From contig JADJNH010000006.1 in assembly GCA_016714365.1 (NCBI GenBank), forward strand, positions 124,001 to 188,000: 64,000 nt of DNA. Reading direction: 5' to 3'. Positions 17,455 through 25,218 of the stretch are shown here, piece after piece; the first letter of the stretch is position 1, and each line of letters begins with the position of its first letter. The DNA comes from Candidatus Vicinibacter affinis. Lineage in GTDB: Bacteria; Bacteroidota; Bacteroidia; Chitinophagales; Saprospiraceae. The notes under the pieces are model-generated. The model made no database searches. It was not told the DNA's origin and worked only from the letters and a program-made list of their open reading frames with translations. Both the position numbers and the translations under genes were made by a program.

Positions 17455-17545
17455 GATGAAAAATAAACGAAATAAAGTTTCGCAAAGCTTGCCAAAATTG
17501 GGCAGCTATGCGCAATGATGTCTCGTGTAAAAGCAAGTTAGTGGT
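17455..17545 (+). repeat. Candidate recombination site A (right copy of the flanking repeat)
   Basis: It lies 10 bases after the recombinase stop. Arms 17478-17493 (TTTCGCAAAGCTTGCC) and 17500-17515 (GGGCAGCTATGCGCAA) pair imperfectly around a 6-base loop. The site ends in AAGTTAGTGG, 13 bases before the next gene's ATG. It is homologous to 15627-15716. Confidence 0.55.
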
Positions 17546-17557
17546 AATTAAAATATT

Positions 17558-18394
17558 ATGTTGAAGTATATTGTTACCTTTTTATGTTTACACTTTTATT
17601 GTACTTCGAACTCTCAAAGTATACTTTATCCATTTCAAAAAAATGGCTTATGGGGATATATGGATAGTAATAAAAATATTATTGTTAACCCTAAGTTTAC
17701 CGAAGCTTATCCAATATTCAATTCACTTGGTCGCATAAAGAAAAATGGAAAGTATGGGTTCATAAATAATAAAGGTAAAATTTTAATTAAAGCTAATTAT
17801 GATCTAGCAGGTGATTTTATTTATTCTAGTACCAAAGTAAAGAAAAAAAATAAAACTTATTACATAAATCAAAATGGGTGCAAACAAAAAGCCAGTGGAT
17901 TAATTAGTTGTGTGCACACTCATCTAGAATATCCCTATCATATTGCTGATAGCAGTTCTTTAAAAATATTCAAGTCAAATTATGAAAAAGAACTAACAGT
18001 TCTAATATTATCAGATGTTGAATCGCTTTACTTGATTTACCAAATATTAATCGCTAAAAAAAACAATAAATTTGCAATTTATGACCTTGTTAGACACCAT
18101 AGCAATCCCAATTTGCAAGTACAAAATACAGAATTTAAGTATGATTCAATTAAATATTTTGAATGCGAGGATATGGATGGAAAGCTACAAGAATATATTG
18201 CTATAAAACAAGACCGATATTGGGGATTCGTTATTTTAAAATATTCAAATGAGCTTATTAACCCAAAATACTTAAGTGTTTCGCCTTTCATTTCCCAATA
18301 TTCATTAGTAGAATTTGAACCTGGAAACTTTGGATACATAGATATTAATGGAGTAGAGTATTTCTTTAGAAGTGAAAGAATTAACGACCACTAA
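17558..18394 (+). CDS. Secreted WG-repeat protein
   Basis: A 278-residue protein with a signal peptide (about 1-19) and at least two WG beta-repeats: 'NGLWGYMDSNKNIIVNPKF' and 'NGKYGFINNKGKILIKANYD'. A diverged one lies near the C-terminus ('EPGNFGYIDINGVEYFF'). The middle part is unassigned. WG-repeat proteins are common secreted or surface proteins of unknown role in Bacteroidota. The stop codon TAA lies inside the left end of candidate site B, and the start is 13 bases after site A. This is a one-gene unit like an integron cassette. It is very AT-rich, consistent with acquisition. Confidence 0.75.
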   Translation: MLKYIVTFLCLHFYCTSNSQSILYPFQKNGLWGYMDSNKNIIVNPKFTEAYPIFNSLGRIKKNGKYGFINNKGKILIKANYDLAGDFIYSSTKVKKKNKTYYINQNGCKQKASGLISCVHTHLEYPYHIADSSSLKIFKSNYEKELTVLILSDVESLYLIYQILIAKKNNKFAIYDLVRHHSNPNLQVQNTEFKYDSIKYFECEDMDGKLQEYIAIKQDRYWGFVILKYSNELINPKYLSVSPFISQYSLVEFEPGNFGYIDINGVEYFFRSERINDH

Positions 18395-18520
18395 CATTGT
18401 ACTTGCGATCAAGCCACCAAGAATATTATTGTGTTCCACTATCAGCAAACAATGAATCAAATTTCCTACTTTTGGCTTCCGGAAAAGTGGCGGCAAGTCG
18501 CAAGTATTCGACCGTTACGT
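18390..18520 (+). repeat. Candidate attC-like site B
   Basis: The left end ACTAAC (18390-18395) overlaps the preceding stop codon. GTACTTGCGA (18399-18408) pairs with TCGCAAGTA (18498-18506). After a 4/6-base unpaired spacer, GCCAC (18413-18417) pairs with GTGGC (18487-18491). The right end is GTTACGT (18514-18520), 12 bases before the next ATG. Site C shares the outer stem and the right-hand CTTTTGGCTT and GGCGGCAAGTCGCAAGTA blocks. Confidence 0.6.
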
Positions 18521-18532
18521 GATATTAAACAT

Positions 18533-19357
18533 ATGATTAGATTCAAATTATTATTCCTGATTATAAGTTTACATTGTAGTTGTATTAAACATAAGAAATT
18601 ATATGATGAAATACATCTTTCAACTCACACTGATAGCTCATATATTCAATTATTTGTTTCAAGAGATTCAATAATAATTTTACAATTAGAACGTGGCGAA
18701 TGCGATGGATATGGGGCGTGCAAGTATGGGCCCAAATTTTATGCTCAGACTTCCAAAACCAATAACACCTTTGATATTATTGATGAAGAAGTTCAAAGAT
18801 TACTATCTGATACATTTCATCTTGAAGAAATAATGATAACACACGCTACAACATCCAGCATAAAATTTTTATCTCAAGATAGTCTAATTAAAAATTTCAG
18901 ATTTTATGGCTCAGAAAAGAACTCTAGAGATATTGAAGAAGTTAAAAAACAATTACTCAATATAATAAGTCAAACAAATAGGAGCAATATTAATACTACA
19001 GAAAGACTTATAGATATTTCTGACTTAGCGGATATTGATTCCATTAGCATAAATAAATTGAAACCTGTTGAAATTGATGGTTATAATGGCAAGCGTATAA
19101 ACTATATTAAAGATTATGAATTAAAAATGATTTCACAAAAAGAGCAGATTGAATCGTTTATAAACATCATTCAAATGCAAAAAATAATAGATAGAACAAC
19201 TAGAAAGGGGTTTGGCAAGTTGATTCCTAAATATGAGATTAATTTCTATAGAAATAGACTTATTTGTTTCCAATTAGAAACTGATTTAGTAATAATGCCA
19301 TATTCATGGCTTCAAGTACTTAAAGTTGATAGCTTATTAATAAGCAATTTCAATTAA
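18533..19357 (+). CDS. Lipoprotein of unknown function
   Basis: A 274-residue protein. The ATG at 18533 is chosen because it gives a clean lipoprotein signal, MIRFKLLFLIISLHCSC, with two candidate lipid-attachment cysteines. In-frame ATGs further upstream would be inside recombination site B. No known domain is recognised. The body is rich in Ile, Asn, Ser and Lys with a mid-protein Gly/Cys cluster (RGECDGYGACKYG). It stands between sites B and C as a one-gene unit. Probably periplasmic-facing or surface-exposed. Confidence 0.65.
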   Translation: MIRFKLLFLIISLHCSCIKHKKLYDEIHLSTHTDSSYIQLFVSRDSIIILQLERGECDGYGACKYGPKFYAQTSKTNNTFDIIDEEVQRLLSDTFHLEEIMITHATTSSIKFLSQDSLIKNFRFYGSEKNSRDIEEVKKQLLNIISQTNRSNINTTERLIDISDLADIDSISINKLKPVEIDGYNGKRINYIKDYELKMISQKEQIESFINIIQMQKIIDRTTRKGFGKLIPKYEINFYRNRLICFQLETDLVIMPYSWLQVLKVDSLLISNFN

Positions 19358-19361
19358 CATC

Positions 19362-19494
19362 ACATAACAATGTACTTACGACCATGTCGCCAATGTATAG
19401 AAATTTTCACTTTTGGCATTATAATAAAAAAACGCTTTCTTACTTTTGGCTTAAGGACAAGCAGCGGCAAGTCGCAAGTACTTGAACGTTAAAT
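19362..19494 (+). repeat. Candidate attC-like site C
   Basis: The left end ACATAAC (19362-19368) begins 5 bases after the preceding stop. GTACTTACGAC (19372-19382) pairs at 10 of 11 positions with GTCGCAAGTAC (19471-19481), with a weak inner pairing (CGC/GCG) beyond an unpaired spacer. The right end is GTTAAAT (19488-19494), an exact match to the GTTRRRY right core of integron attC sites. Confidence 0.6.
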
Positions 19495-19692
19495 CTTTTT
19501 GTATTTTATCGGACAATTTTGCGTACTACAAAAAATGCTGCGCTTATAACTCCCAAAACTGCCTTACATGAGATCATACATCGCATTTTATTAAAATTTG
19601 AATACAACAAATGGTATTTTCACACTTTGACGATGGGCGCAAACAAAATGAGCGCACGAGTGAATAAAAGATGTTTGTATTTTTACAGAAAT

Positions 19693-20262
19693 ATGTGGTT
19701 TAAGTTGTTTTATTGGACGATAGCGATTTCCTTATTTTCCTGTAGGGCAGGTAATTTAGTACCCCGTGATAAAGATTGGGCTGAGCGAATAGACAGCATG
19801 GAACTGGACAATTTTTATAAGGTGAGCGACTCTGTATACAGATCTGAGCAACCAGGGGTTGAGGAATTTGAGCAGATTTCGCGATTCGGGATTAAAAGCG
19901 TTTTGAATTTACGAGAAGATAAAAGTGATACCGGCTTGTTAAAATCGACGAGATTAAATTATTATGAGATAAAAACGGTTACGACTCGTATTTCAGACAG
20001 AGAGGTAATATCAGCCTTACGGGTGATTGAGCATGCGCCTAAACCGATACTGGTTCATTGCAAGCATGGAGCAGACCGAACGGGAACGGTAATGGCAATG
20101 TACCGTATAATATATCAAAACTGGCCAAAGTCAAAGGCGTTAGACGAGTTAAAGAAAGGCGGTTATGGATTTCACAGTCGTTATCGAAACATTCCGAAGT
20201 ATGTTCTTACTGCTGATACAGCATACATAAGACGAGAAATTAGCAAGCAGGCTCAAGAATGA
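19693..20262 (+). CDS. Dual-specificity/tyrosine phosphatase-like lipoprotein
   Basis: A 189-residue protein with the Cys-based phosphatase signature HCKHGADRTG (the HCX5R loop) in 'PILVHCKHGADRTGTVMAMY' and an upstream 'SVLNLRED' block. Both are as in atypical dual-specificity phosphatases. The start at 19693 gives a lipoprotein signal, MWFKLFYWTIAISLFSC, so the enzyme would work outside the cytoplasm; an earlier in-frame ATG at 19519 would bury this signal. It is the third gene in the candidate cassette series, followed by degenerate site D. Substrate unknown: phosphotyrosine, phosphoinositide or a polyphosphate are all possible for this fold. Confidence 0.8.
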   Translation: MWFKLFYWTIAISLFSCRAGNLVPRDKDWAERIDSMELDNFYKVSDSVYRSEQPGVEEFEQISRFGIKSVLNLREDKSDTGLLKSTRLNYYEIKTVTTRISDREVISALRVIEHAPKPILVHCKHGADRTGTVMAMYRIIYQNWPKSKALDELKKGGYGFHSRYRNIPKYVLTADTAYIRREISKQAQE

Positions 20263-20270
20263 TTGTCTGC

Positions 20271-20315
20271 GCCCAACAAAAGTATTGCCGCAAGTGGAGC
20301 TAGACAAGCATACTT
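20271..20315 (+). repeat. Candidate degenerate attC-like site D
   Basis: GCCCAAC (20271-20277) fits the RYYYAAC left core exactly. AAGTATTGC (20280-20288) pairs with GCATACTT (20308-20315), leaving one unpaired T. No GTT right core is seen after it, so the site may be decayed or coincidental. Confidence 0.35.
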
Positions 20316-20853
20316 AAACTAATTTCAAAGCCAAAATTCAGTTCGGACTGGAAAAGCCAACATCAATTACTGTGCAAAATTTCAACAATAAATTTTTATT
20401 TAGCAACATTTGCGGGCAGAAGGAATGTTACTTTCTCACCTGTAACATTAATTGAACATTATCATATGGTAAAATTTAGAGCCTTGGCTTCCTTGATCTT
20501 TTTTTTTAAATATGGTCTTCACGATAATTTGTGAATTTTTCATTTTTATTTTAACAATTTGTAAAATCTTTTGAAGTAGACCCCTTTCATTATAAAAATC
20601 AGGTTATCAAATCCTAAAATTAACCGCATAATGACCAAGCACATGATTTAAAATTCTTTTGACCAACTCGTTAGGTTTCCATTAATCAATGCTATCCGAA
20701 AATTGTGTAGCCCCGCATTTAAAGCATTCCATTTTTTATATATCTTTACCCTATGGCCGGATTCTAGCCATCATTGATCCATTTCCGGATATCCAGGAAA
20801 ACTTTAATGGGTCCATGTAAATTGACTCAAATTAGCTGTCAAAAAAGATAAAG
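20316..20853. other. AT-rich intergenic region
   Basis: About 540 bases between site D and the PaiB-like gene. I see no gene, repeat or clear promoter. There are short T-runs and a small palindrome-like stretch near 20755-20800 only. Confidence 0.6.
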
Positions 20854-21522
20854 ATGTACCACTTTTCCTATTTCAAAGAAAAAGATAAGCAAATAATATT
20901 GGATTTCTTAGAACAAAATCCATTCGCTTTCTTAACTGGAAGTTACCTAAATGGAAAACAAGTTGCAACACAAATACCCATTTTATTGGAAGAAATAAAT
21001 GGTGAACTGTTTTTGCAAGGACACATCATGCGGAACACAGACCACCACAAGGCTTTACTTGAAAATCCAAATGCCTTGCTTGTGTTTACGGGACCGAGTT
21101 GTTATGTAAGTGCATCCTGGTACACCAATCCACAAACGGGTTCAACCTGGAATTACATGAGTGTTCACATTGCCGGACAGGTCAATTTTATGACAAGTGA
21201 TGAGCTCATCAGGTTTATGCAAAAATTGACTTTAAAATTTGAAAAAGACAATACCCAATCGCTCACCATTTATGACAATCTTCCTGACCAATTTTTAAGC
21301 AAGATGATGCCGGCCATTGCAGGTTTTGAAATTAAAGCTGACAAACTGGAAAATGTATTTAAACTCAGCCAGAACAGAGATGAAAAAAGCTATCTCAACA
21401 TTATTTCAAAACTAGATGAACAAGGTGGGAACAGTGCATTAATTGCATCAGAAATGAGAAAAAGAAAAGACGAACTATTTCCTGCCGGTGTTATTTGGGA
21501 TGGTTCAAAATTTGATTCTTAA
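20854..21522 (+). CDS. PaiB-like FMN-binding protein
   Basis: A 222-residue cytoplasmic protein of the PaiB family, split-barrel flavin-binding proteins first described as negative regulators in Bacillus. Typical blocks: 'NPFAFLTGSYLNGKQVATQIP', slightly trimmed here, 'GHIMRNTDHHKAL', 'VFTGPSCYVSASWYTN', 'TWNYMSVHIAGQV' and the C-terminal 'IAGFEIKADKLENVFKLSQN'. Length matches the family. In Bacteroidota these may be FMN reductase-like enzymes rather than regulators. It is on the plus strand among accessory genes, with no partner in an operon. Confidence 0.85.
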   Translation: MYHFSYFKEKDKQIILDFLEQNPFAFLTGSYLNGKQVATQIPILLEEINGELFLQGHIMRNTDHHKALLENPNALLVFTGPSCYVSASWYTNPQTGSTWNYMSVHIAGQVNFMTSDELIRFMQKLTLKFEKDNTQSLTIYDNLPDQFLSKMMPAIAGFEIKADKLENVFKLSQNRDEKSYLNIISKLDEQGGNSALIASEMRKRKDELFPAGVIWDGSKFDS

Positions 21523-21612
21523 AACCTCTACAAAATGTTGAAAGCAAAACTGTTACACCCTCTGATATAACTTAGCATTCAAAACACTCCCGGACAGTCA
21601 TTCCAACGAAAC

Positions 21613-21948
21613 TTGAACCCGAATATTTTGAAAATTAAAGCAATTAGAGACTTAATTAAAAACAAGGATTTATGGGCTACAAAAAATGCACAAGAAAATT
21701 ATCGAACAGAATATGCTATTTTTAATGAATACATGACGCATTCATTGTATTGTCTCTATGTGAAAGAAAATTATAAAGAAAAAGAAGGTTCGGAAATAGT
21801 TAACCAAAGAATTAAATTAATGGAGCGAAGAGGCTTTTTTAAATTCGATCAATTTAATGAGAAACTTATCCACCTGTTAAAAGGTCGAAAAAAGACGATT
21901 TCTGAAATGTATCCTGCAGCCATTGAAATAATGAAAGAAATTAAATAA
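21613..21948 (+). CDS. Hypothetical protein, TTG or truncated start
   Basis: An open frame of 111 codons. No ATG lies near its beginning; the first candidate is TTG at 21613, and the first ATG (MTHSLYCL) is about 40 codons later. It encodes a helical, Lys/Glu-rich soluble protein ('NKDLWATKNAQENYRTEYAI', 'EKEGSEIVNQRIKLMERRGF') with no domain I recognise. The coherent composition argues for a real gene. Either it uses TTG or it has lost its 5' end. Function unknown. Confidence 0.5.
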   Translation: MNPNILKIKAIRDLIKNKDLWATKNAQENYRTEYAIFNEYMTHSLYCLYVKENYKEKEGSEIVNQRIKLMERRGFFKFDQFNEKLIHLLKGRKKTISEMYPAAIEIMKEIK

Positions 21949-22006
21949 AACGGATATTGCAAGAGAATCATATATAACTAAAGACAACAATAAAAAACAG
22001 AATCAA

Positions 22007-22579
22007 ATGAGAAAAATAATTTCATTTATGCACATATCGCTGGATGGTTTTGTAGCAGGTCCGAACGGAGAAATGAACTGGATTAAGGTAGATCAAGAAA
22101 TATTTGATCACGTCGGAAAGAGGATTAGCGAAGGTGACACCGCACTTTATGGTCGCGTCACTTATCAAATGATGGAAAATTACTGGCCCACAGCCGGAAA
22201 CAAACCAAATGCAACCAGACACGACATTGAACATTCGAAGTGGTATGGCAAAGTCCAAAAAGTTGTTTTATCAAAAACATTGAAGGATGATGAGCTGAAT
22301 AACACAAAAGTTATTAGCGACCAACTTTCGGATAAATTAAATGAAATAAAGCAACAGGGAGATAAAGAAATCCTACTGTTTGGCAGTCCCACGGCAACAC
22401 ATTCACTTATTCAACAGAACTTAATTGACGGCTATTGGCTATTCGTGAACCCAATTATTCTTGGACGAGGCATTCCATTGTTTGTTGACATCAAAGAAAA
22501 AATAAAGCTAAACCTGTTGACAACCCGACCATTTACTTGCGGGGTAACCGAACTGAATTACACAGTGAACAGACTATGA
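22007..22579 (+). CDS. RibD C-terminal/dihydrofolate-reductase-like protein
   Basis: A 190-residue cytoplasmic protein of the 'dihydrofolate reductase family' (RibD C-terminal fold). Markers are 'MHISLDGFVAGPNGEMNWI' at the start, 'LYGRVTYQMMENYWP' at about 47-61, 'LLFGSPTATHSLIQQ' (the NADPH-binding glycine region) and 'PIILGRGIPLF' near the end. These proteins probably reduce a pteridine- or riboflavin-like substrate, but the true substrate is not known. A second family member lies at 35946-36509. Confidence 0.85.
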   Translation: MRKIISFMHISLDGFVAGPNGEMNWIKVDQEIFDHVGKRISEGDTALYGRVTYQMMENYWPTAGNKPNATRHDIEHSKWYGKVQKVVLSKTLKDDELNNTKVISDQLSDKLNEIKQQGDKEILLFGSPTATHSLIQQNLIDGYWLFVNPIILGRGIPLFVDIKEKIKLNLLTTRPFTCGVTELNYTVNRL

Positions 22580-22858
22580 CAACCATAGGTAGCAAATAAT
22601 TAATCGCCTAAGGTCACCGTCATAAAATAATCAGAGGCTCTGCATCCACCAGCGTTGAATGCATTACTTGAAAAAAAACAGGGATGCCACCTATTAAAAT
22701 CGGCTGATTTTCTATCTATCTTTGACAATGTGGTCAAAATTCAGACTTTTATACCCGATTTGCAATACCATATTTAAGCGTTATTGCCAATGCTTGTGAA
22801 ATCCCAAAATGCATGGTTATTTAACTTTTTATAATAACTTTGTAACTAAATAAGTAAT

Positions 22859-23056
22859 ATGAGTGCTATTATTATTAAAGGAGACAAAAAAAGCTCGAAA
22901 TTGATCTCTGAGTTGGCCAAACAGCTTGGTGCTAACGTCATAGGTATGAAAGAACAACAATACGAAGACTTCCTGCTTGGCTACATGATGGATAAATCAA
23001 AAACTGGAAAAACTGTTTCAAGAACGATGGTATTCAAAAAGCTTAAAAGTAAATGA
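22859..23056 (+). CDS. Probable antitoxin of a RelE-type pair
   Basis: A 65-residue protein that overlaps the next gene by four bases (ATGA), the classic toxin-antitoxin arrangement. It has no strong DNA-binding motif. An N-terminal 'IIIKGDKKSSKLISELAKQL' and a Lys-rich C-terminus (RTMVFKKLKSK) fit a small antitoxin that wraps a basic ribonuclease. The role rests on context with the RelE-like gene. Confidence 0.65.
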   Translation: MSAIIIKGDKKSSKLISELAKQLGANVIGMKEQQYEDFLLGYMMDKSKTGKTVSRTMVFKKLKSK

Positions 23057-23322
23057 TTGTAGAGTATGAAAGATCATTTTATAGGAGTCTTGAAAAACTC
23101 AAAGATCAATCATTATTTAAAAAGCTTGAAAACATTATATTAAGACTTGAAGCAGCAAACTCTTTAAGTGAGATCGTAGGGGCCTATAAATTGACGGGTT
23201 ATAAAAATTACTATAAAATTAGGATCGGCAGCTATAGACTCGGCTTTGAAAAAATTAGTTCAAATCGAATAAGATTAATTATAATAGCAAACAGAAAGGA
23301 CATTTATAATATATTTCCTTAA
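23053..23322 (+). CDS. RelE/YoeB-type toxin (mRNA interferase-like)
   Basis: An 89-residue protein with the RelE fold pattern: N-terminal helix 'RSFYRSLEKLKD', then 'GAYKLTGYKNYYKIRIGSYR', 'GFEKISSNRIRLIIIANRKD' and a final aromatic-rich end (IYNIFP). Family members cut mRNA on the ribosome when freed from their antitoxin. The 'K-L-x-G-x-x-x-Y-Y-x-I-R-x-G-x-Y-R' block is the recognisable core. It is translationally coupled to the antitoxin gene upstream. It looks intact. Confidence 0.8.
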   Translation: MIVEYERSFYRSLEKLKDQSLFKKLENIILRLEAANSLSEIVGAYKLTGYKNYYKIRIGSYRLGFEKISSNRIRLIIIANRKDIYNIFP

Positions 23323-23770
23323 TAACCTTCCATTAAAATGAGATTGATGCAGTGGAAACAAATCAATTTTTGATCCGGATAAATTCTTAGAAATAGCTTA
23401 AGGTTTTGCTCCAAGCAATAAACAAACTGCTCTAACCTCATCAATCTTGGAGAATTTACCAGAGTATTTCATCCTAAGTAAATTTTCAGAACTGGGTAAA
23501 TTCCAACAATTTATTCAATCCCACCAACTAAAATAACCACAGAAGGCCAACAGCTAAAAATAAAAATACCAAAGATCCAGCCTAAGTCATCGATTAACTT
23601 ATAGCTTCAATAAAACAGGGTTGCTATTTAATGACATCGTTTCATTTTCCATTTAACTTTACTTCTGTGGCCGAACATTATGCTATTTTGATTAACTTGC
23701 TGAAATATTGCATACATGATATACTTCAATTTAGCATAGGCTACAAAATCTTACACAGCAAAAATCAAAT
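23323..23770. other. Intergenic region with a possible gene remnant
   Basis: About 450 bases with no intact gene. In one plus-strand frame, 23369-23536 reads as protein-like sequence with one stop in it ('FDPDKFLEIA', stop, 'GFAPSNKQTALTSSILENL', ending 'IQSHQLK'). This suggests the remains of a small gene, but I do not recognise it and chance cannot be excluded. Confidence 0.3.
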
Positions 23771-24439
23771 ATGATAAAATCATTCCAATTAACTATTCTG
23801 ACACTTTTTACAACTGCCTCCTTCTATTTCACAAATAACAAAGCTGTTGCGCAAACAAAATCAAATGAATTTAAACCATTTAATGTAGCAGTCTCTAAAT
23901 TTACGATAAATGATTACAGCGAATGGAGATCCCGCTACGATGAGGATACGACCATTAGAAAAAGCAATGGAATGAAACCAATTGCCGTTGCTCACTCTAT
24001 TTACAATCCAAATAAAATTATTACAGCCTACGTAATTTCTGATGTGGAAAAAGTAAAGACATATGTTGGAAGTAATACATTCCAAGAAAAGGCCAAAAAG
24101 GATGGAGTGACAAATCATCAGAAATTTGACTTTATTAAGGTCGTCCGTTTTATCCAACCTAAAGCTAATTTGGACTTTTTAGAATATGACATTAAAGTTA
24201 AAGACTTTGACCAATGGCTTAAGGGTTTTGATGAAGAAGGTCCAGAACAAAGATTAAAATATGGACTTATAGATGAAGTGGTGGCGCGCGGAATTGACGA
24301 CAAAAATCTGGTACATCTTGTCTTCTTAATTACTGATTTAGAAAAAGCAAAAAAAATGATGAATTCTAAAAAAACAAAAAAGCGAATGCTCAAACAAGGG
24401 GTTACAGTTTTGCCCACTTATGATTATTACTCAAGGTGA
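23771..24439 (+). CDS. Exported protein with two related alpha/beta (ABM-like) halves
   Basis: A 222-residue protein with a signal peptide (about 1-28, ending AVAQ). The mature part seems to be two similar units of about 95 residues. The first contains 'VSKFTINDYSEWRSRYDED' and 'AYVISDVEKVKTYVGSN'; the second contains 'IKVKDFDQWLKGFDEEG' and 'VFLITDLEKAKKMMNSK'. Each ends in '(K)xGVT...'. The pattern (strand, 'W' helix, strand, 'D-x-x-K-x-K' helix) resembles dimeric alpha-beta barrel proteins such as the antibiotic-biosynthesis monooxygenase superfamily. Ligand or reaction unknown. Confidence 0.65.
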   Translation: MIKSFQLTILTLFTTASFYFTNNKAVAQTKSNEFKPFNVAVSKFTINDYSEWRSRYDEDTTIRKSNGMKPIAVAHSIYNPNKIITAYVISDVEKVKTYVGSNTFQEKAKKDGVTNHQKFDFIKVVRFIQPKANLDFLEYDIKVKDFDQWLKGFDEEGPEQRLKYGLIDEVVARGIDDKNLVHLVFLITDLEKAKKMMNSKKTKKRMLKQGVTVLPTYDYYSR

Positions 24440-24678
24440 AACATATATCTTGGACAAAAATAATTTTTAAAAAATTACCATTTGATAATAAAATAATAAA
24501 GAATATCTGGCTGACATTATGGCGATTGAAATACAAATGAAAAATTACATAGTAACAATCCTTTTAATTCTAATGTACTATATTGCCAAATTTCCGCCCT
24601 GTCCCCAAACCAAAAAACGGCTTAAGTCAATATAAACAACAACTATCGAATTTATCCTACAATAATGAAGTTCGCATA

Positions 24679-25206
24679 ATGAATAACATCAAAATAAAAA
24701 GAGTAAGCATAGAAGATATTGACCAGCTTTCGAAAATTAGCAGACAGACTTTTTATGAAACATTTTCAGCAGGGAACACAGAGGAAAATATGAAAAAGTA
24801 TTTGGACGAAGAGTTGTCTATTGTAAAACTGACTGCGGAAATAAATGACGAAAACTCTGAAACATACATTGCAACCCTAGACAACCTTGTAATTGGATAT
24901 TTGAAATTAAACTTTGGACCCTCACAGACAGAACTGCAAGACGACTCGGCAATTGAAGTTGAGCGCATTTATACTTTAAAAGAGTATCACGGAAAAGGGA
25001 TTGGACAAATTCTTTATAACCACGTATTGGAAATTGCACGACAGAAAAACACTGATTATATTTGGTTAGGGGTTTGGGAAGAAAATCCAAGAGCAATTAA
25101 CTTCTACAAGAAAAATGGCTTTGTAGCGTTTGACAAACATATTTTCAAATTAGGTAATGACGAGCAAACCGACATCATGATGAAACTAAAATTGAACAAG
25201 CTATAA
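24679..25206 (+). CDS. GNAT-family N-acetyltransferase
   Basis: A 175-residue cytoplasmic acetyltransferase. The GNAT acetyl-CoA site is in 'IEVERIYTLKEYHGKGIGQI' (Q/R-x-x-G-x-G/A as 'HGKGIG') at about 97-116. It is followed by 'WLGVWEENPRAINFYKKNGF', the typical motif B, and 'HIFKLGNDEQTDIMMKL'. It most resembles the subgroup with spermidine/spermine-type or unknown small amine substrates. The ATG at 24679 is preferred because the domain begins at once ('IKIKRVSIEDIDQLSKISRQ'). It is the last plus-strand accessory gene; the next gene is convergent, 12 bases away. Confidence 0.88.
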   Translation: MNNIKIKRVSIEDIDQLSKISRQTFYETFSAGNTEENMKKYLDEELSIVKLTAEINDENSETYIATLDNLVIGYLKLNFGPSQTELQDDSAIEVERIYTLKEYHGKGIGQILYNHVLEIARQKNTDYIWLGVWEENPRAINFYKKNGFVAFDKHIFKLGNDEQTDIMMKLKLNKL

Positions 25207-25218
25207 ACTATCCTTATT

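Noticed and set aside
17455..20315. A classical integron with IntI
   Set aside because: The recombinase lacks the extra domain of integron integrases between its Arg and HxxR blocks, and sites A and D do not have complete cores. I kept the more careful 'attC-like' wording.
22580..22858. A further attC-like site (GTTGAAT near 22651)
   Set aside because: No matching left arm or stem could be found.
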